64,000 nucleotides of DNA, from contig NZ_PJJN01000027.1 of assembly GCF_002929825.1 (NCBI RefSeq), positions 62,001 through 126,000 of the forward strand. The letters run 5' to 3'. Source of the stretch: Cryobacterium sp. Y29 (lineage in GTDB: Bacteria > Actinomycetota > Actinomycetes > Actinomycetales > Microbacteriaceae). A model generated the notes under the pieces. The model did no database searches. It was not told the DNA's origin and saw nothing but the letters and a program-made list of their open reading frames with translations. The first letter of the stretch is position 1, and each line of letters begins with the position of its first letter. The position numbers were made by a program, and so were the translations under genes. Below, piece after piece: positions 1 to 9,064 of the stretch.

Positions 1-1
1 A

Positions 2-130
2 TTCTGCGTCGCATCCCACGGGGTTACCGAAGCTGTCGAGTCCGGCGGGTGGCCGCTACTTGCGGAGTACAAAGGCGAAGCGAGTATCCGTTCTCTCGTT
101 GTCGAGGGCTATCAAATCCTCAACTTCTAA
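2..130 (+). CDS. C-terminal end of an unidentified protein (5' end outside window)
   Basis: Frame 2 is open from the window edge to a TAA at 128-130 and encodes 42 residues ending in VVEGYQILNF. The composition is normal for protein. An early SHG followed by a closing strand-like tail faintly recalls the end of histidine-phosphatase-family proteins, but this is too little to name the gene. The reverse strand is also open here and is less convincing. Confidence 0.4.
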   Translation, partial: FCVASHGVTEAVESGGWPLLAEYKGEASIRSLVVEGYQILNF

Positions 131-321
131 ACACCACGTCCGCCCCGTTCCCTTGCATGAATTGGAGTTTTCATGGCCCTGGCAGTTCTTCGTGACCTTC
201 GCTTGAAACCGGAAGCCGTTCTCGGTGCGCCGGCCATGCTGCGCGGTCGACGCGGAAGTAGCGGGTGAAGTCAGTGCCGATTCGGTCAGAGGAATCAACT
301 GGAGGCTTATTCTGTATGGAA

Positions 322-2058
322 TCAGCCGCGGCTTGCTCGGCGGCGGGCGCGGCGCGTCGCGGCTCCGCTGCGCCCGTAGACGAGGTACATCGCTAGGCCC
401 ATGATGATCATCAGGAGCACGGTGTACACGAAGGTGATTGACATCGAGTCCAGGTTGTTTTCGCCCTCGGTGCTGGCCTTGATGGCGATTCCCAGTGGTT
501 GGTATAGCGGGTGGTACAAGAACACGGCCGCGTCGTAGTCGTCGAGCAGGCTGTTGAAGTTGAGCGCCGTGATCGCGGCTGCGGTCGGGATTACGAGGGG
601 AAAGAGTACCTTGCGCAGGGTGAACATTGATCCCGCTCCGAGAATGCGTGCGGCGTCTTCCAGCGACTCCGGCACCGACGCGAATGCCGCTTTCAGCAGC
701 CGTAGGGTGAAGGGGATCTTCACAATGATGTAGGCCACCAAGAGCAGGCTGGTGGTGCCGGTGAGTACCTGGCCGCCGACGAGCGCTTGCGGCCGGTCAA
801 ACGTCATGACCAGCGCAAGCGCGATCAGGATCGTGGGTAGGATCCACGGGATATGCAGCAGGTATTCGAGCAATCCGGTCACCGGGTTGCGATATTTCTG
901 TAACACCCTGGCGACGAACAACATGCCGATTACCACGATCGCCGAAGCCAGCGCGCTGTAGACGACGCTCACCACGAACGGGCGCAGCACCGACGGGGTG
1001 CCGAAAACGGTTGCGTAATTGTCGAGGGTCAACGCATCCCAGGTGATCATGCCGCGCAGGATGGCGGTCGAGTCGAGAAATGAGAACAGCACGATGAGCA
1101 GTACCGGCGTCGCGTAGACCACGAACAATGCATAGGCAAGCACGTGCACGACGCCGTTGGTGACCTGATTGGGAATTTTCTGCTTCTGGAGAGGCGTGGC
1201 CACCTTGGCCACAGAAAAATACACCCCGGACTTCTCGGCCCGGTTCATCATGGCCAGCAGCACGATCGTGGCCAGGCCCAGGATGATGGCGAGCAGCGCA
1301 GCCAGATCTTGCGAACTGCTGCTCTTCGAGAACGTCAGAATCATCGGGGCAATCGTCTGAAAGTCGGTACCGCCCAGCACGATCGGGGCGGTCAGCGCGC
1401 CAAGTCCAGTGAGGAACGTGAGCACCGTCACCGCGAAGATCATCGGGCGCAGGGCCGGCAGCACGATCCTCCACAGAATGCGCAGGGTTCCCGCCCCCAT
1501 ATTCCGGGCCGCCTCGATCGTCTGGTAATCGATCTTGGCGAGGGACGAACCGAGAAAAAGCATGTGGTTGGTGGTCGTGGCGAGGGTCATCACGACCACG
1601 ACAGCGAAATATCCCGAAAACCAGTCACGGTCAATGTCGGGAAACCAGTTGCCCACCGCGTTCGTGACGAAGCCGTAACGACCGTAGATGAAGTTGTACC
1701 CGGCGGCGAGCACGATGCCGCCGTAGATAAGGGTCGTCGCGTAGCCGAGCCACAGTACCCGGGCACCTCGAATGGCGAAATAGTCGGTGACGAGCACGAT
1801 GAAAATACCCACCACGTTCACCGTGACGGCGAGCGTGCCGGCCAGCAGGAAGCTGTGCCACAGGCTGTTCATGGCCCGCTCTGAGCTGGCCAATTTCTCG
1901 AACGCGCGAAAGCTGAGCTGGCCGTCGGGGAAGAACGTGCCGATCAGAAGGGTGGCGTTGGGAAAGATTAGGAACGTGGCAATGAACCACACCGTTACCA
2001 GGGCCACGATCACCACGAGCGGCGAACGCAGCATGGAGCGCCAGGAAGAGGTGCGCAT
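322..2058 (-). CDS. ABC transporter permease, two fused permease domains (FbpB/PhnU-V type)
   Basis: Integral membrane subunit of an importer, about 578 residues. Two BPD_transp_1 halves are visible, each with an EAA-type cytoplasmic loop: EAARNMGAGTLRILWRIVLP in the first half and EDAARILGAGSMFTLRKVLF in the second. Hydrophobic helices surround both loops. The double-permease layout is typical of iron(III) (FbpB/HitB) and some 2-aminoethylphosphonate importers. I take the ATG at 2058 (MRTSSW) because it lies one base after the stop of the ATPase gene; a longer reading would run into that gene. It is the last gene of a binding protein-ATPase-permease operon. The substrate cannot be settled from sequence. 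Confidence 0.87.
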   Translation of the reverse strand: MRTSSWRSMLRSPLVVIVALVTVWFIATFLIFPNATLLIGTFFPDGQLSFRAFEKLASSERAMNSLWHSFLLAGTLAVTVNVVGIFIVLVTDYFAIRGARVLWLGYATTLIYGGIVLAAGYNFIYGRYGFVTNAVGNWFPDIDRDWFSGYFAVVVVMTLATTTNHMLFLGSSLAKIDYQTIEAARNMGAGTLRILWRIVLPALRPMIFAVTVLTFLTGLGALTAPIVLGGTDFQTIAPMILTFSKSSSSQDLAALLAIILGLATIVLLAMMNRAEKSGVYFSVAKVATPLQKQKIPNQVTNGVVHVLAYALFVVYATPVLLIVLFSFLDSTAILRGMITWDALTLDNYATVFGTPSVLRPFVVSVVYSALASAIVVIGMLFVARVLQKYRNPVTGLLEYLLHIPWILPTILIALALVMTFDRPQALVGGQVLTGTTSLLLVAYIIVKIPFTLRLLKAAFASVPESLEDAARILGAGSMFTLRKVLFPLVIPTAAAITALNFNSLLDDYDAAVFLYHPLYQPLGIAIKASTEGENNLDSMSITFVYTVLLMIIMGLAMYLVYGRSGAATRRARRRASRG

Positions 2059-2059
2059 G

Positions 2060-3073
2060 TTAGTACTGCAGGATCGACGAGGGGTCAATGTGCAGCTCGG
2101 CCCGTGACCCGGGTGGTAGCGGTGCCGCGCCGCCCTCGGGTACGAGCGCGCGGATCATGCTGCCGGAACAGTCGATCGTGTAGGTGCTGTGCGCACCGTG
2201 GTATGAGCGTTCAGTGACGATTCCCTCCAGACGGATGCTGCCGGCAGCGTTTGTAGGAGGCTGTAGCGACACCTTCTCGAGCCTCAGATACGATGCCTTG
2301 TTTGGGTGCAGAGCGGTGCCGCCACCATGCTGCAGCCGCTGCACCAACTCGCTCGACAACTTGTTCATGGCGCCGACGAAGGTGCACACGAACTCTGTGC
2401 TCGAGCGGTTGTAGATCTCCTCCGGGGTTCCCACCTGTTCCACCACGCCATGATTGAAGACGGCGATGCGATCGCTCATCGTCAGGGCTTCCTCCTGGTC
2501 GTGGGTCACGTAGACCGTCGTGATGCCGAGCTCGCGCTGCAGGTTCTTGAGCTGTTCGCGCAGCTGCACCCGCAACTTGGCATCGAGGTTGGAGAGGGGT
2601 TCGTCGAGTAGCAGGATGCGCGGCTTGAGCACGAGCGCGCGTGCGATGGCTACGCGTTGCTGCTGGCCGCCGGACAGTTCGGACACGTTCTTGCTGAGCT
2701 GCTCCGATGTGAGCTCCACCTGCCCGGCTATTTCCGCGACGAGGGCACCCGTCTGTATTTTCTTTGTCTTGCGTACCTTCAGGCCGAAGGCGATGTTTTC
2801 GTACACGCTCATACTCGGGAACAGGGCGTAGTTCTGAAACACCATTCCCACGCTGCGCTTCTCGCTCGGCAGCTTCGTCGCGGCCTGGCCGTCGATGTAG
2901 ATCTCGCCCTTCGTCGGTTCGATGAAGCCGGCAAGTGTGCGCAGTGCGGTGGTTTTCCCGCATCCGGACGGCCCGAGCAGGGTGAAGAACTCGCCCTGCT
3001 TCACCTCCAAATTGAGTTTGGGAATGGCGGTGTGTTCGCCGAAACGCACTTCGATGTGGTCGAACCTAATCAT
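2060..3073 (-). CDS. ABC transporter ATP-binding protein (FbpC/PotA-like)
   Basis: Cytoplasmic ATPase that powers the neighbouring permease. It shows Walker A GPSGCGKTT, signature LSGGQQQRVAIARAL, Walker B ILLLDEPLSNLD and the switch histidine in VYVTHDQEEAL. A C-terminal TOBE-like regulatory region follows (about residues 230-337). The ATG at 3073 (MIRFDHIEV) is chosen because a GGGAG ribosome site lies just upstream and the family starts at this point; thirteen upstream codons are open but carry no such signal. About 337 residues is normal for MOI/CUT1-class ATPases with TOBE. It is coupled tightly to the permease by a 1-base gap. Confidence 0.9.
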   Translation of the reverse strand: MIRFDHIEVRFGEHTAIPKLNLEVKQGEFFTLLGPSGCGKTTALRTLAGFIEPTKGEIYIDGQAATKLPSEKRSVGMVFQNYALFPSMSVYENIAFGLKVRKTKKIQTGALVAEIAGQVELTSEQLSKNVSELSGGQQQRVAIARALVLKPRILLLDEPLSNLDAKLRVQLREQLKNLQRELGITTVYVTHDQEEALTMSDRIAVFNHGVVEQVGTPEEIYNRSSTEFVCTFVGAMNKLSSELVQRLQHGGGTALHPNKASYLRLEKVSLQPPTNAAGSIRLEGIVTERSYHGAHSTYTIDCSGSMIRALVPEGGAAPLPPGSRAELHIDPSSILQY

Positions 3074-3163
3074 GTGAACTCCCACCGGGCGCGGCCGTTG
3101 TTGAGGCCACACCCGGCGTTTTGTAGCGGATGATGGTGGGCGGCACCCTGCGGCGCAAGACGG

Positions 3164-4231
3164 TTAGGGCAGGTACTCCAGCTCGGTCTTCTCGACCCAC
3201 TCGCCGATGTGCTCCCGGGTCAGTGCCCAGTCAATGTCTTGCTTGGGCAGTGATTCGATCAGCTCGACGACCGCGGGCAGAGCCTGGGAGCGGGCCTCGG
3301 TGTTGACCGGGTAAGCGGCGAATTCGGCCGCGAACTGGCCCTGCACGGCGGAGCTACCGAACCAGTCAATAAACTCTTCGGCCTGGTCTTGGCGCGGTGT
3401 GCCGTTGATCACGGCGATCTGCTCCGTGACGTACGGAACACCGTCTTCGGGGCTGATGACTCCGGTGACCGTGCCGTACTCGGCATCACGACTCGTGATT
3501 CCGCTGCTCGGAATCACGCCGAAGTCGACCTCGCCACGGGTCAGTCGGGCATACAGGTCGGTGCCCTCGACAGCGGGGGAACCGTGCTCGAAGTACGCCT
3601 GCACCTGGTCCCAGCCATCGTCGGATATACCCAGGTCGCCGTCCTCGTCCGCGTAGGGCGCGAGAAGGCCCGCAAGCACCAGCTGCGGTGTCGCCTGGCC
3701 GAGGGCAATATTCACTTCGTAGTTACCGGTGTACTGGTCCCCGTCCCAGAGGTCAGCTATCTCGGTGGGGGCATCCGCTGCGCTGACCGTGTTGGTGTCG
3801 TAGACCGTAACGATGGCCTGTTCCACCAACGGCCAAAATGCGCCGTCCGCCGCGTCGCCAGCGGTGCTGTCGACCTCGCTGGACCAGGCCGGCGTGTAAG
3901 CGGAGACGGCCTCCTCGGCCTTGAGCGTTTCGAAGAACATGTTGTTCAGCCCGAAGACCACGTCGCCCACGGGGTTATTCTTCTCAGCCACGATCCGGTT
4001 GGCGAGGTCGGCGCCGCCGAGGCCCACAATCTCGATATTGAGGCCGGCAGCGTCGGCCTGCTCCGTGATCCACTCGCCACGCCCATCGGAGTTGGAGTTC
4101 GTATAGACGATGAGCGTTCCGGTGGCTTCGCCGGAAGCGGCGGTATCGGTCGCGGCACTACACGAGGTCAGTATCACGGTGCTCAACAAGACGAGCGCGA
4201 AGGAGCTCGCTGTGATGGTGCGCTTATGCAA
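3164..4231 (-). CDS. Extracellular solute-binding lipoprotein of the ABC importer
   Basis: Family 1 periplasmic-binding-type protein of 355 residues. The N-terminus has a basic start, a hydrophobic stretch and the lipobox LTSC, so it should be lipid-anchored outside the membrane. The mature protein begins TLIVYTNSN, the usual first strand of Fe(3+)/AEP-type binding proteins, and carries GDVVFGLNN further on. The start is a TTG at 4231, behind AAGGA. It leads the operon with the ATPase and permease, so it most likely supplies their substrate. Candidates are ferric iron and 2-aminoethylphosphonate. No siderophore or phosphonate-breakdown genes are nearby to decide. Confidence 0.82.
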   Translation of the reverse strand: MHKRTITASSFALVLLSTVILTSCSAATDTAASGEATGTLIVYTNSNSDGRGEWITEQADAAGLNIEIVGLGGADLANRIVAEKNNPVGDVVFGLNNMFFETLKAEEAVSAYTPAWSSEVDSTAGDAADGAFWPLVEQAIVTVYDTNTVSAADAPTEIADLWDGDQYTGNYEVNIALGQATPQLVLAGLLAPYADEDGDLGISDDGWDQVQAYFEHGSPAVEGTDLYARLTRGEVDFGVIPSSGITSRDAEYGTVTGVISPEDGVPYVTEQIAVINGTPRQDQAEEFIDWFGSSAVQGQFAAEFAAYPVNTEARSQALPAVVELIESLPKQDIDWALTREHIGEWVEKTELEYLP

Positions 4232-4670
4232 TTGGTTGTCCTTTTCCGGGCCCGGTACAACCCAAAAAGTCGCCCCCGAGCCAAACCTGTGATTTCGACA
4301 TTGACGACACCACGCTACGGCTGGAACTCACCCGACCCTCTCGTTATGACACAAATTTGGCCCACTGTTCACTCGATGTGCATATACCTGCAGCACGGTA
4401 GGCGGCTCATAGGCCCAGAAATAAGGGCCGGGATAGTAAGGGCGCGGCGAGAATCCAGTACCGGTGAGGCCAGACATAGCCACCTTGGCTATCGTCAATA
4501 TGCGAAATCTTCTCGACGTGACATACAAGACGCGGTTCGCCGTTTCGTTCGCAACGTTCGAATCCAGATGCTTATTCGAAGTGATGCTGCGTTGGCGGGC
4601 AGCGCTCTTAGTATTGAATATTGATTCGCACACCCGGCTACCACCGACTCCGCCCCGATAGGCTGGTCCC
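4232..4670. other. Intergenic region between divergent genes; no gene seen
   Basis: This 439-base gap separates the binding-protein operon (minus) from the M13 peptidase (plus) and must hold both promoters. It is lower in GC than its surroundings, mostly between 4480 and 4640. Several short open frames cross it on both strands, but none has a ribosome site, sensible composition or a recognisable protein. I saw no tRNA-like fold and no strong palindrome. Confidence 0.5.
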
Positions 4671-6635
4671 ATGACTGAGCTGGCGAGTGCATCCGGAATC
4701 AACCAGAACGAACTTGACCCGGAGGTGCGCCCACAAGACGATCTCTTTCGGCACGTGAACAGCAAATGGATCGCACGTAGCGAGATCCCCGCCGACAAGG
4801 CCCGCTGGGGTTCCTTCACGATGCTTGCCGAAGACGCCGAGAAGGCCGTGCGTGAGATCATCGTCGAGGCGCAGGCCGCGCCAGTGGGTAGCCTGGAGCG
4901 CAAGTTCGGCGACCTCTACACGAGCTTTCTCGACGAAGAGCGCATCGAAGCGCTCGGGTCCACCCCGCTGCGCGACGACCTCGCCGCGGTCGACGCGGTC
5001 ACCAGCATCTCCGAACTCCTCTCGACCCTCGGCCGTCTCGAGCGCGGTGGCGTCGCCGGAGCCTTCCACCTCTACGTCGACAACGACCCAGGCAACCCCG
5101 AACGCTACCTGGTCTTCATCGCGCAGGGTGGTATCGGCTTGCCAGACGAGTCCTATTACCGCGAAGAAAAGTTCGCCGAGATTCGCACCAAGTATCAGGG
5201 ATTTCTCGAGCGGATGTTCACCCTCGCCGGTTTCGACGGCGCCGCCGAACGCGCAGCGCGCGTCTTCGACCTCGAAACCGAACTCGCCTCGCACCACTGG
5301 GACAAGGTAGCCACCCGCGACAGTGAGAAAACCTACAACCTGCGCACCTGGGGCCAGGTCTCCGCGCTCGCAGCGGGTGCCGACGTCGACCTCTGGCTTG
5401 CGGGCCTCGACGCCCCGGCCGGCGGCTTCGAGGAGGTCGTCGTGCGTGAACCCAGCTTCATTGCAGGACTCGCGACCGCCCTGTCAGACGACCGCCTCGA
5501 ATCGTGGCAGGACTGGCTGCGCTGGCAGGTCATCCGCTCGAGCGCTGCGTACCTGTCGGGTGAATTCGTGGAGGCGAACTTTGACTTCTACGGGCGCACC
5601 CTGAGTGGCACGCCGCAGCTGCGTGACCGCTGGAAGCGCGGCGTCTCACTCGTGGAGGGCGCTCTCGGCGAGGCCGTCGGCCGCATCTACGTGGAGCGTC
5701 ACTTCAAGCCGAGCGCCAAGGAGAGCATGGACGTGCTCGTGGCCAACCTCGTGCAAGCCTACGAAAACAGCATCAGCACCCTCGACTGGATGACCGAGGA
5801 GACACGTACGAGAGCCCTCGAAAAGCTGTGCAAATTCACACCGAAGATCGGCTACCCGGTGAAGTGGCGCGACTATTCCAGCCTCGAGATCGCAGCTGAC
5901 GACCTCATCAGCAACGTCAAGGCCGCTGGCGAGTTCGAGTTTCAGCGCGAGCTCGGCAAGATCGGCAAGCCGCTCGATCGCGACGAATGGTTCATGACGC
6001 CGCAGACCATCAACGCCTACTACAACCCCGGATTCAACGAAATCGTCTTTCCGGCCGCCATCTTGCAGTTTCCGTTCTTCGACGATGCGCGTGACCCGGC
6101 CGCCAATTACGGCGCGATCGGTGCGGTCATCGGCCACGAGATCGGACACGGCTTCGACGACCAAGGCTCCAAGTACGATGGCGATGGCCGCCTCACCGAC
6201 TGGTGGACCGCCGAGGACAAGGCCGCGTTCGAGCTGCGCACGACCGCGCTCATCGCGCAATTCGAGGGCCTTACGCCGCAGGCCATCCCCGGCCACACCG
6301 TCAACGGCGCACTCACGATCGGCGAGAACATCGGTGACCTCGGCGGGCTCTCCATCGCCTGGAAGGCCTATCTGCTCTCGCTGAACGGTGCAGAAAGCCC
6401 CGTCATCGACGGACTCACCGGTGCCGAACGATTCTTTCTCTCCTGGGCCCAGGCCTGGCAGATGAAATTGCGCGACGCTGAGGCCATCCGCTTGCTGGCT
6501 ATCGACCCGCACTCCCCGAACGAGTTTCGCTGCAACCAGATCGTCAGCAACATTCCCGCGTTCTATGAGGCGTTCGAGGTCGGCGAAGCGGATGCCCTCT
6601 ACCTCGCCCCCGACCAGCGCGTCACCATCTGGTAG
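4671..6635 (+). CDS. pepO: M13 (neprilysin-like) zinc metallopeptidase
   Basis: Zinc endopeptidase of 654 residues, full length for the family. The N-terminal M13 domain begins near residue 17 with DDLFRHVNSKWI. The catalytic part has the zinc motif HEIGH at about residues 488-492 and the third ligand/helper motif ENIGDLGG about 60 residues later. NAYYNP and FPAAILQ are the family's substrate-cleft strands. There is no signal peptide or membrane anchor, so it is probably cytosolic, as for other actinobacterial PepO proteins. It stands alone with its own promoter region. The family cleaves peptides rather than folded proteins; the natural substrate is unknown. Confidence 0.93.
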   Translation: MTELASASGINQNELDPEVRPQDDLFRHVNSKWIARSEIPADKARWGSFTMLAEDAEKAVREIIVEAQAAPVGSLERKFGDLYTSFLDEERIEALGSTPLRDDLAAVDAVTSISELLSTLGRLERGGVAGAFHLYVDNDPGNPERYLVFIAQGGIGLPDESYYREEKFAEIRTKYQGFLERMFTLAGFDGAAERAARVFDLETELASHHWDKVATRDSEKTYNLRTWGQVSALAAGADVDLWLAGLDAPAGGFEEVVVREPSFIAGLATALSDDRLESWQDWLRWQVIRSSAAYLSGEFVEANFDFYGRTLSGTPQLRDRWKRGVSLVEGALGEAVGRIYVERHFKPSAKESMDVLVANLVQAYENSISTLDWMTEETRTRALEKLCKFTPKIGYPVKWRDYSSLEIAADDLISNVKAAGEFEFQRELGKIGKPLDRDEWFMTPQTINAYYNPGFNEIVFPAAILQFPFFDDARDPAANYGAIGAVIGHEIGHGFDDQGSKYDGDGRLTDWWTAEDKAAFELRTTALIAQFEGLTPQAIPGHTVNGALTIGENIGDLGGLSIAWKAYLLSLNGAESPVIDGLTGAERFFLSWAQAWQMKLRDAEAIRLLAIDPHSPNEFRCNQIVSNIPAFYEAFEVGEADALYLAPDQRVTIW

Positions 6636-6733
6636 CGCGATCGTCCCCCCGTCCGGGTTACTGTAGGAACAAGCTCTTCTGAGCTGGGGATGAGGCGGGC
6701 GCGGGGCGTGAGCCGAGGAAAGGATCGAACCGA

Positions 6734-7681
6734 GTGATCGTTTCCGGGCGCGGCGCCGACGGCGCCAGTGCTGCTTCCAGCCGAGCGGATGCCGCCTTCG
6801 GCCATTCCCGCCACGCGGCGCTGCCCGCTGGCAAACACCGCGTGGCGGACTCGCCCGAGAATTTCGCCCGTGGCTTTGCGTGCCTCGGCGAACTCGCCCT
6901 CAACGGTGTGCAGGTCTCGGCCCGGGCAACCGATCTTTCGACCGGACGCGTGCTCTTCTCGGTCGACGACCACGTGTCGATGCCAACGGCAAGCGTTGGC
7001 AAGGTGCTGCTGCTGATCGAGGTGGCAGCGCGCCTGAACGACGCCGAATTCGGGCTGGCCACGATGCTCGAACGGTCCGGCGCGGATGCCGTGAGTGATT
7101 CTGGTGTCTGGCAGCACCTGCAGACTTCACGTCTCGGTGTCGCTGATCTTGCCGCCCTCGTTGGCGCGACGAGTGACAACCTCGCTACGAACGTGCTCAT
7201 TCGTGCCGTAGGCCTGCACTCGGTGCGCGCCCGTACCGAGCAGCTCGGACTCAGCCGCACGGCGCTGCTCGATCTGGTGCGCGACACACGCGGCCCCGAC
7301 GACGCGCCGCAGCTCTCGGTGGGCAGCGCGAAGGAACTCACCTGGCTGTTCACGGCGCTCGCCCGCGGCGAGATCGTGAATGCTGAGACCAGCGCGCGGG
7401 TGATCGGCTGGCTGTCGCTCAACACCGACCTGTCGCTCGTGGCCAGCGCCTTCGGCCTGGATCCGCTCGCGCACCGGGAAAGCGACCACGGTCTGCTCAT
7501 GGTCAACAAGACGGGAACGACTACGGGCGTTCGCAGCGAGGTGGGCATCCTCCGCGGTCCGCGGGCCGGCGTGACGTACGCGGTGTCGATGCTGTTCGAC
7601 GATGCTCGGCTCATGACCCGGCTCGCGGTGCTCGACGGTATGCGCTCGGTGGGGGCCGACCTGCTGGAGTACGTGCACTAG
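6734..7681 (+). CDS. Serine hydrolase of the class A beta-lactamase fold, no signal peptide
   Basis: A 315-residue penicillin-recognising-type enzyme. The three serine-hydrolase motifs are visible: S-x-x-K as SVGK near residue 86, S-D-N near residue 146 and K-T-G near residue 258. The GTG at 6734 follows GAGGAAAGG. Two features argue against a true beta-lactamase. There is no signal peptide or lipobox; the first 60 residues are polar. The omega-loop segment with the deacylating glutamate (E-x-x-L-N) is not recognisable; the corresponding stretch reads RDTRGPDDAPQLS. A cytosolic esterase or peptidase role is possible. It has no obvious operon partner. Confidence 0.8.
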   Translation: MIVSGRGADGASAASSRADAAFGHSRHAALPAGKHRVADSPENFARGFACLGELALNGVQVSARATDLSTGRVLFSVDDHVSMPTASVGKVLLLIEVAARLNDAEFGLATMLERSGADAVSDSGVWQHLQTSRLGVADLAALVGATSDNLATNVLIRAVGLHSVRARTEQLGLSRTALLDLVRDTRGPDDAPQLSVGSAKELTWLFTALARGEIVNAETSARVIGWLSLNTDLSLVASAFGLDPLAHRESDHGLLMVNKTGTTTGVRSEVGILRGPRAGVTYAVSMLFDDARLMTRLAVLDGMRSVGADLLEYVH

Positions 7682-7752
7682 CTGGCGGTAAGTTGTGCCA
7701 TCGTGGACGTGACGGGCAGTGACGCCCGTCACCGACGCGAAGGAGCTACGCC

Positions 7753-8646
7753 ATGGCTGTCATCGGATGGATTGGGCTGGGCCACATGGGCGGGCCCATG
7801 ACGGCAAACCTGGTGAAAGCCGGGCACAGCGTGCGCGGCTTCGACCTGAGCGTCGAAGCCCTCGACGCTGCGGTGGCCGCCGGCGTCACGCGCGCGACGA
7901 GCATCCAAGAGGCCGTAGAAGGCGCCGACGTGGTTTTCACCATACTGCCCAAGGGTGAGCATGCCCGCGCGGTGTACTTCGGTGACGAAGGAGTGTTCGC
8001 CCACGCCGACCCGAAAACCCTGCTCGTGGAGTCCTCGACGATCGACATTGAATCGTCCCAGGCCCTGCACGATGCCGCGGCGGCGGCGGGCTTTCGCCTG
8101 GTAGACGCCCCGGTCTCTGGCGGCATCACCGGTGCAGAGAAAGGCACGCTCACCTTCATGATCGGAGGCGCTGCGGATGCCGTCGGCGACGCCACCGAAT
8201 ACATCAAGCCGATGGCCGCGAATATCATTCCAACCGGTGGTGCAACGACCGGCCAGGCCGCGAAGATCTGCAATAACCTGATGCTGTTCATCAGCCTCGC
8301 CGCGACCGCCGAAGGGGCGGTTCTGGCGGCTCGGTTGGGGCTGGACGCGCAGGTGTTCTGGGATATCGCATCCGTTTCGTCGGGCGATAGCTGGGCGCTG
8401 CGCACCTGGTATCCAATTGCGGGCGTCGTACCATCGGCGGCCGTGAACCGCGACTTCGCGCCGACCTTTACGACCGACCTCGCCAATAAGGACATCGGCC
8501 TGGCGGTCGCCGCTGCCGCTGCCACCGACACGCCGCTGGAGATTGGCCAGCACGTGCAGCAGCTGTTCCAGCGTCTGATCGACCAGGGCCAGGGCGGTAA
8601 GGACTGCTCCATGATCGTGAAACTGGTCGACGGTACCCTGGCCTGA
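7753..8646 (+). CDS. mmsB: 3-hydroxyisobutyrate dehydrogenase
   Basis: NAD-dependent beta-hydroxyacid dehydrogenase of 297 residues that oxidises 3-hydroxyisobutyrate to methylmalonate semialdehyde in valine breakdown. The N-terminal Rossmann motif is GWIGLGHMGGPM. The substrate signature DAPVSGG lies near residue 118, and the catalytic lysine sits in GQAAKICNNL near residue 171. The start follows GAAGGAGCTACGCC, a good ribosome site. No other valine-pathway gene is next to it. Other family members use tartronate semialdehyde or succinic semialdehyde, but DAPVSGG with this C-terminal helix set (ANKDIGLA) fits HIBADH best. Confidence 0.88.
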   Translation: MAVIGWIGLGHMGGPMTANLVKAGHSVRGFDLSVEALDAAVAAGVTRATSIQEAVEGADVVFTILPKGEHARAVYFGDEGVFAHADPKTLLVESSTIDIESSQALHDAAAAAGFRLVDAPVSGGITGAEKGTLTFMIGGAADAVGDATEYIKPMAANIIPTGGATTGQAAKICNNLMLFISLAATAEGAVLAARLGLDAQVFWDIASVSSGDSWALRTWYPIAGVVPSAAVNRDFAPTFTTDLANKDIGLAVAAAAATDTPLEIGQHVQQLFQRLIDQGQGGKDCSMIVKLVDGTLA

Positions 8647-8684
8647 CGCGGCTGGATTCGACGAGACCGGGATGAAATCCCGAG

Positions 8685-8720
8685 TAGACAGTTTGTCTAA
8701 CTAGTGTGACTATGTAGTCA
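8685..8720 (+). promoter_or_regulatory. Twin palindromes immediately upstream of padR (probable operator)
   Basis: Two perfect inverted repeats lie just before the padR start. TAGACA-GTT-TGTCTA is at 8685-8699. TGACTA-TG-TAGTCA is at 8707-8720, and its last base is the A of the padR ATG. PadR proteins usually bind palindromes at their own promoters, so autoregulation is likely. The half sites TAGACA and TGACTA are related but not identical. Binding is inferred. Confidence 0.6.
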
Positions 8721-9064
8721 TGCAATCAAAACCCTGGCCAGCTGATTGGATGCGCGCGGCCCTGAGCCTGTGCGTGCTGCGCGCGCTCGCGCCGGGCCCG
8801 ACCTACGGCTATGCGATCGCGTCGACGCTCGAGGCGGCGGGCTTGGGTGCCATCAAGGGTGGCACGCTCTATCCGCTGCTCACCCGCTTCGAGGCGGCCG
8901 GCTGGATCGCCGGCGAATGGCGACCGGGCGCCGGGGGACCGGGGCGCAAATACTTCTCGCTCACCGACGATGGGCAACGCGAACTGGCTGACCAGGTCGC
9001 CCACTGGCAACTTTTTTCCATCACCGTGCACGACCACTTACAGAAAGGCCCGGTCGAATCATGA
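8720..9064 (+). CDS. PadR-family transcriptional regulator
   Basis: A 114-residue winged-helix protein of the short PadR class. It has the recognition region PTYGYAIAS, the wing-side GGTLYPLLTRFEAAGWI and the basic GRKYFSLTDDG typical of the family. Its stop overlaps the start of the next gene, a membrane protein with a PadR-associated N-terminal domain, so the two are translated together. This pairing (PadR plus HAAS/DUF1700-like membrane protein) is common in Gram-positive bacteria and usually serves envelope stress or transporter control. The operator-like palindromes overlap its start codon. Confidence 0.92.
   Translation: MQSKPWPADWMRAALSLCVLRALAPGPTYGYAIASTLEAAGLGAIKGGTLYPLLTRFEAAGWIAGEWRPGAGGPGRKYFSLTDDGQRELADQVAHWQLFSITVHDHLQKGPVES

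Noticed and set aside
56..298. 80-codon minus-strand frame at the left edge
   Set aside because: Overlaps the tail of a better plus-strand frame, and shows no family features and no ribosome site.
4328..4903. 191-codon minus-strand frame upstream of pepO
   Set aside because: Overlaps the start of the M13 peptidase; Ser/Arg-rich and unlike a protein.
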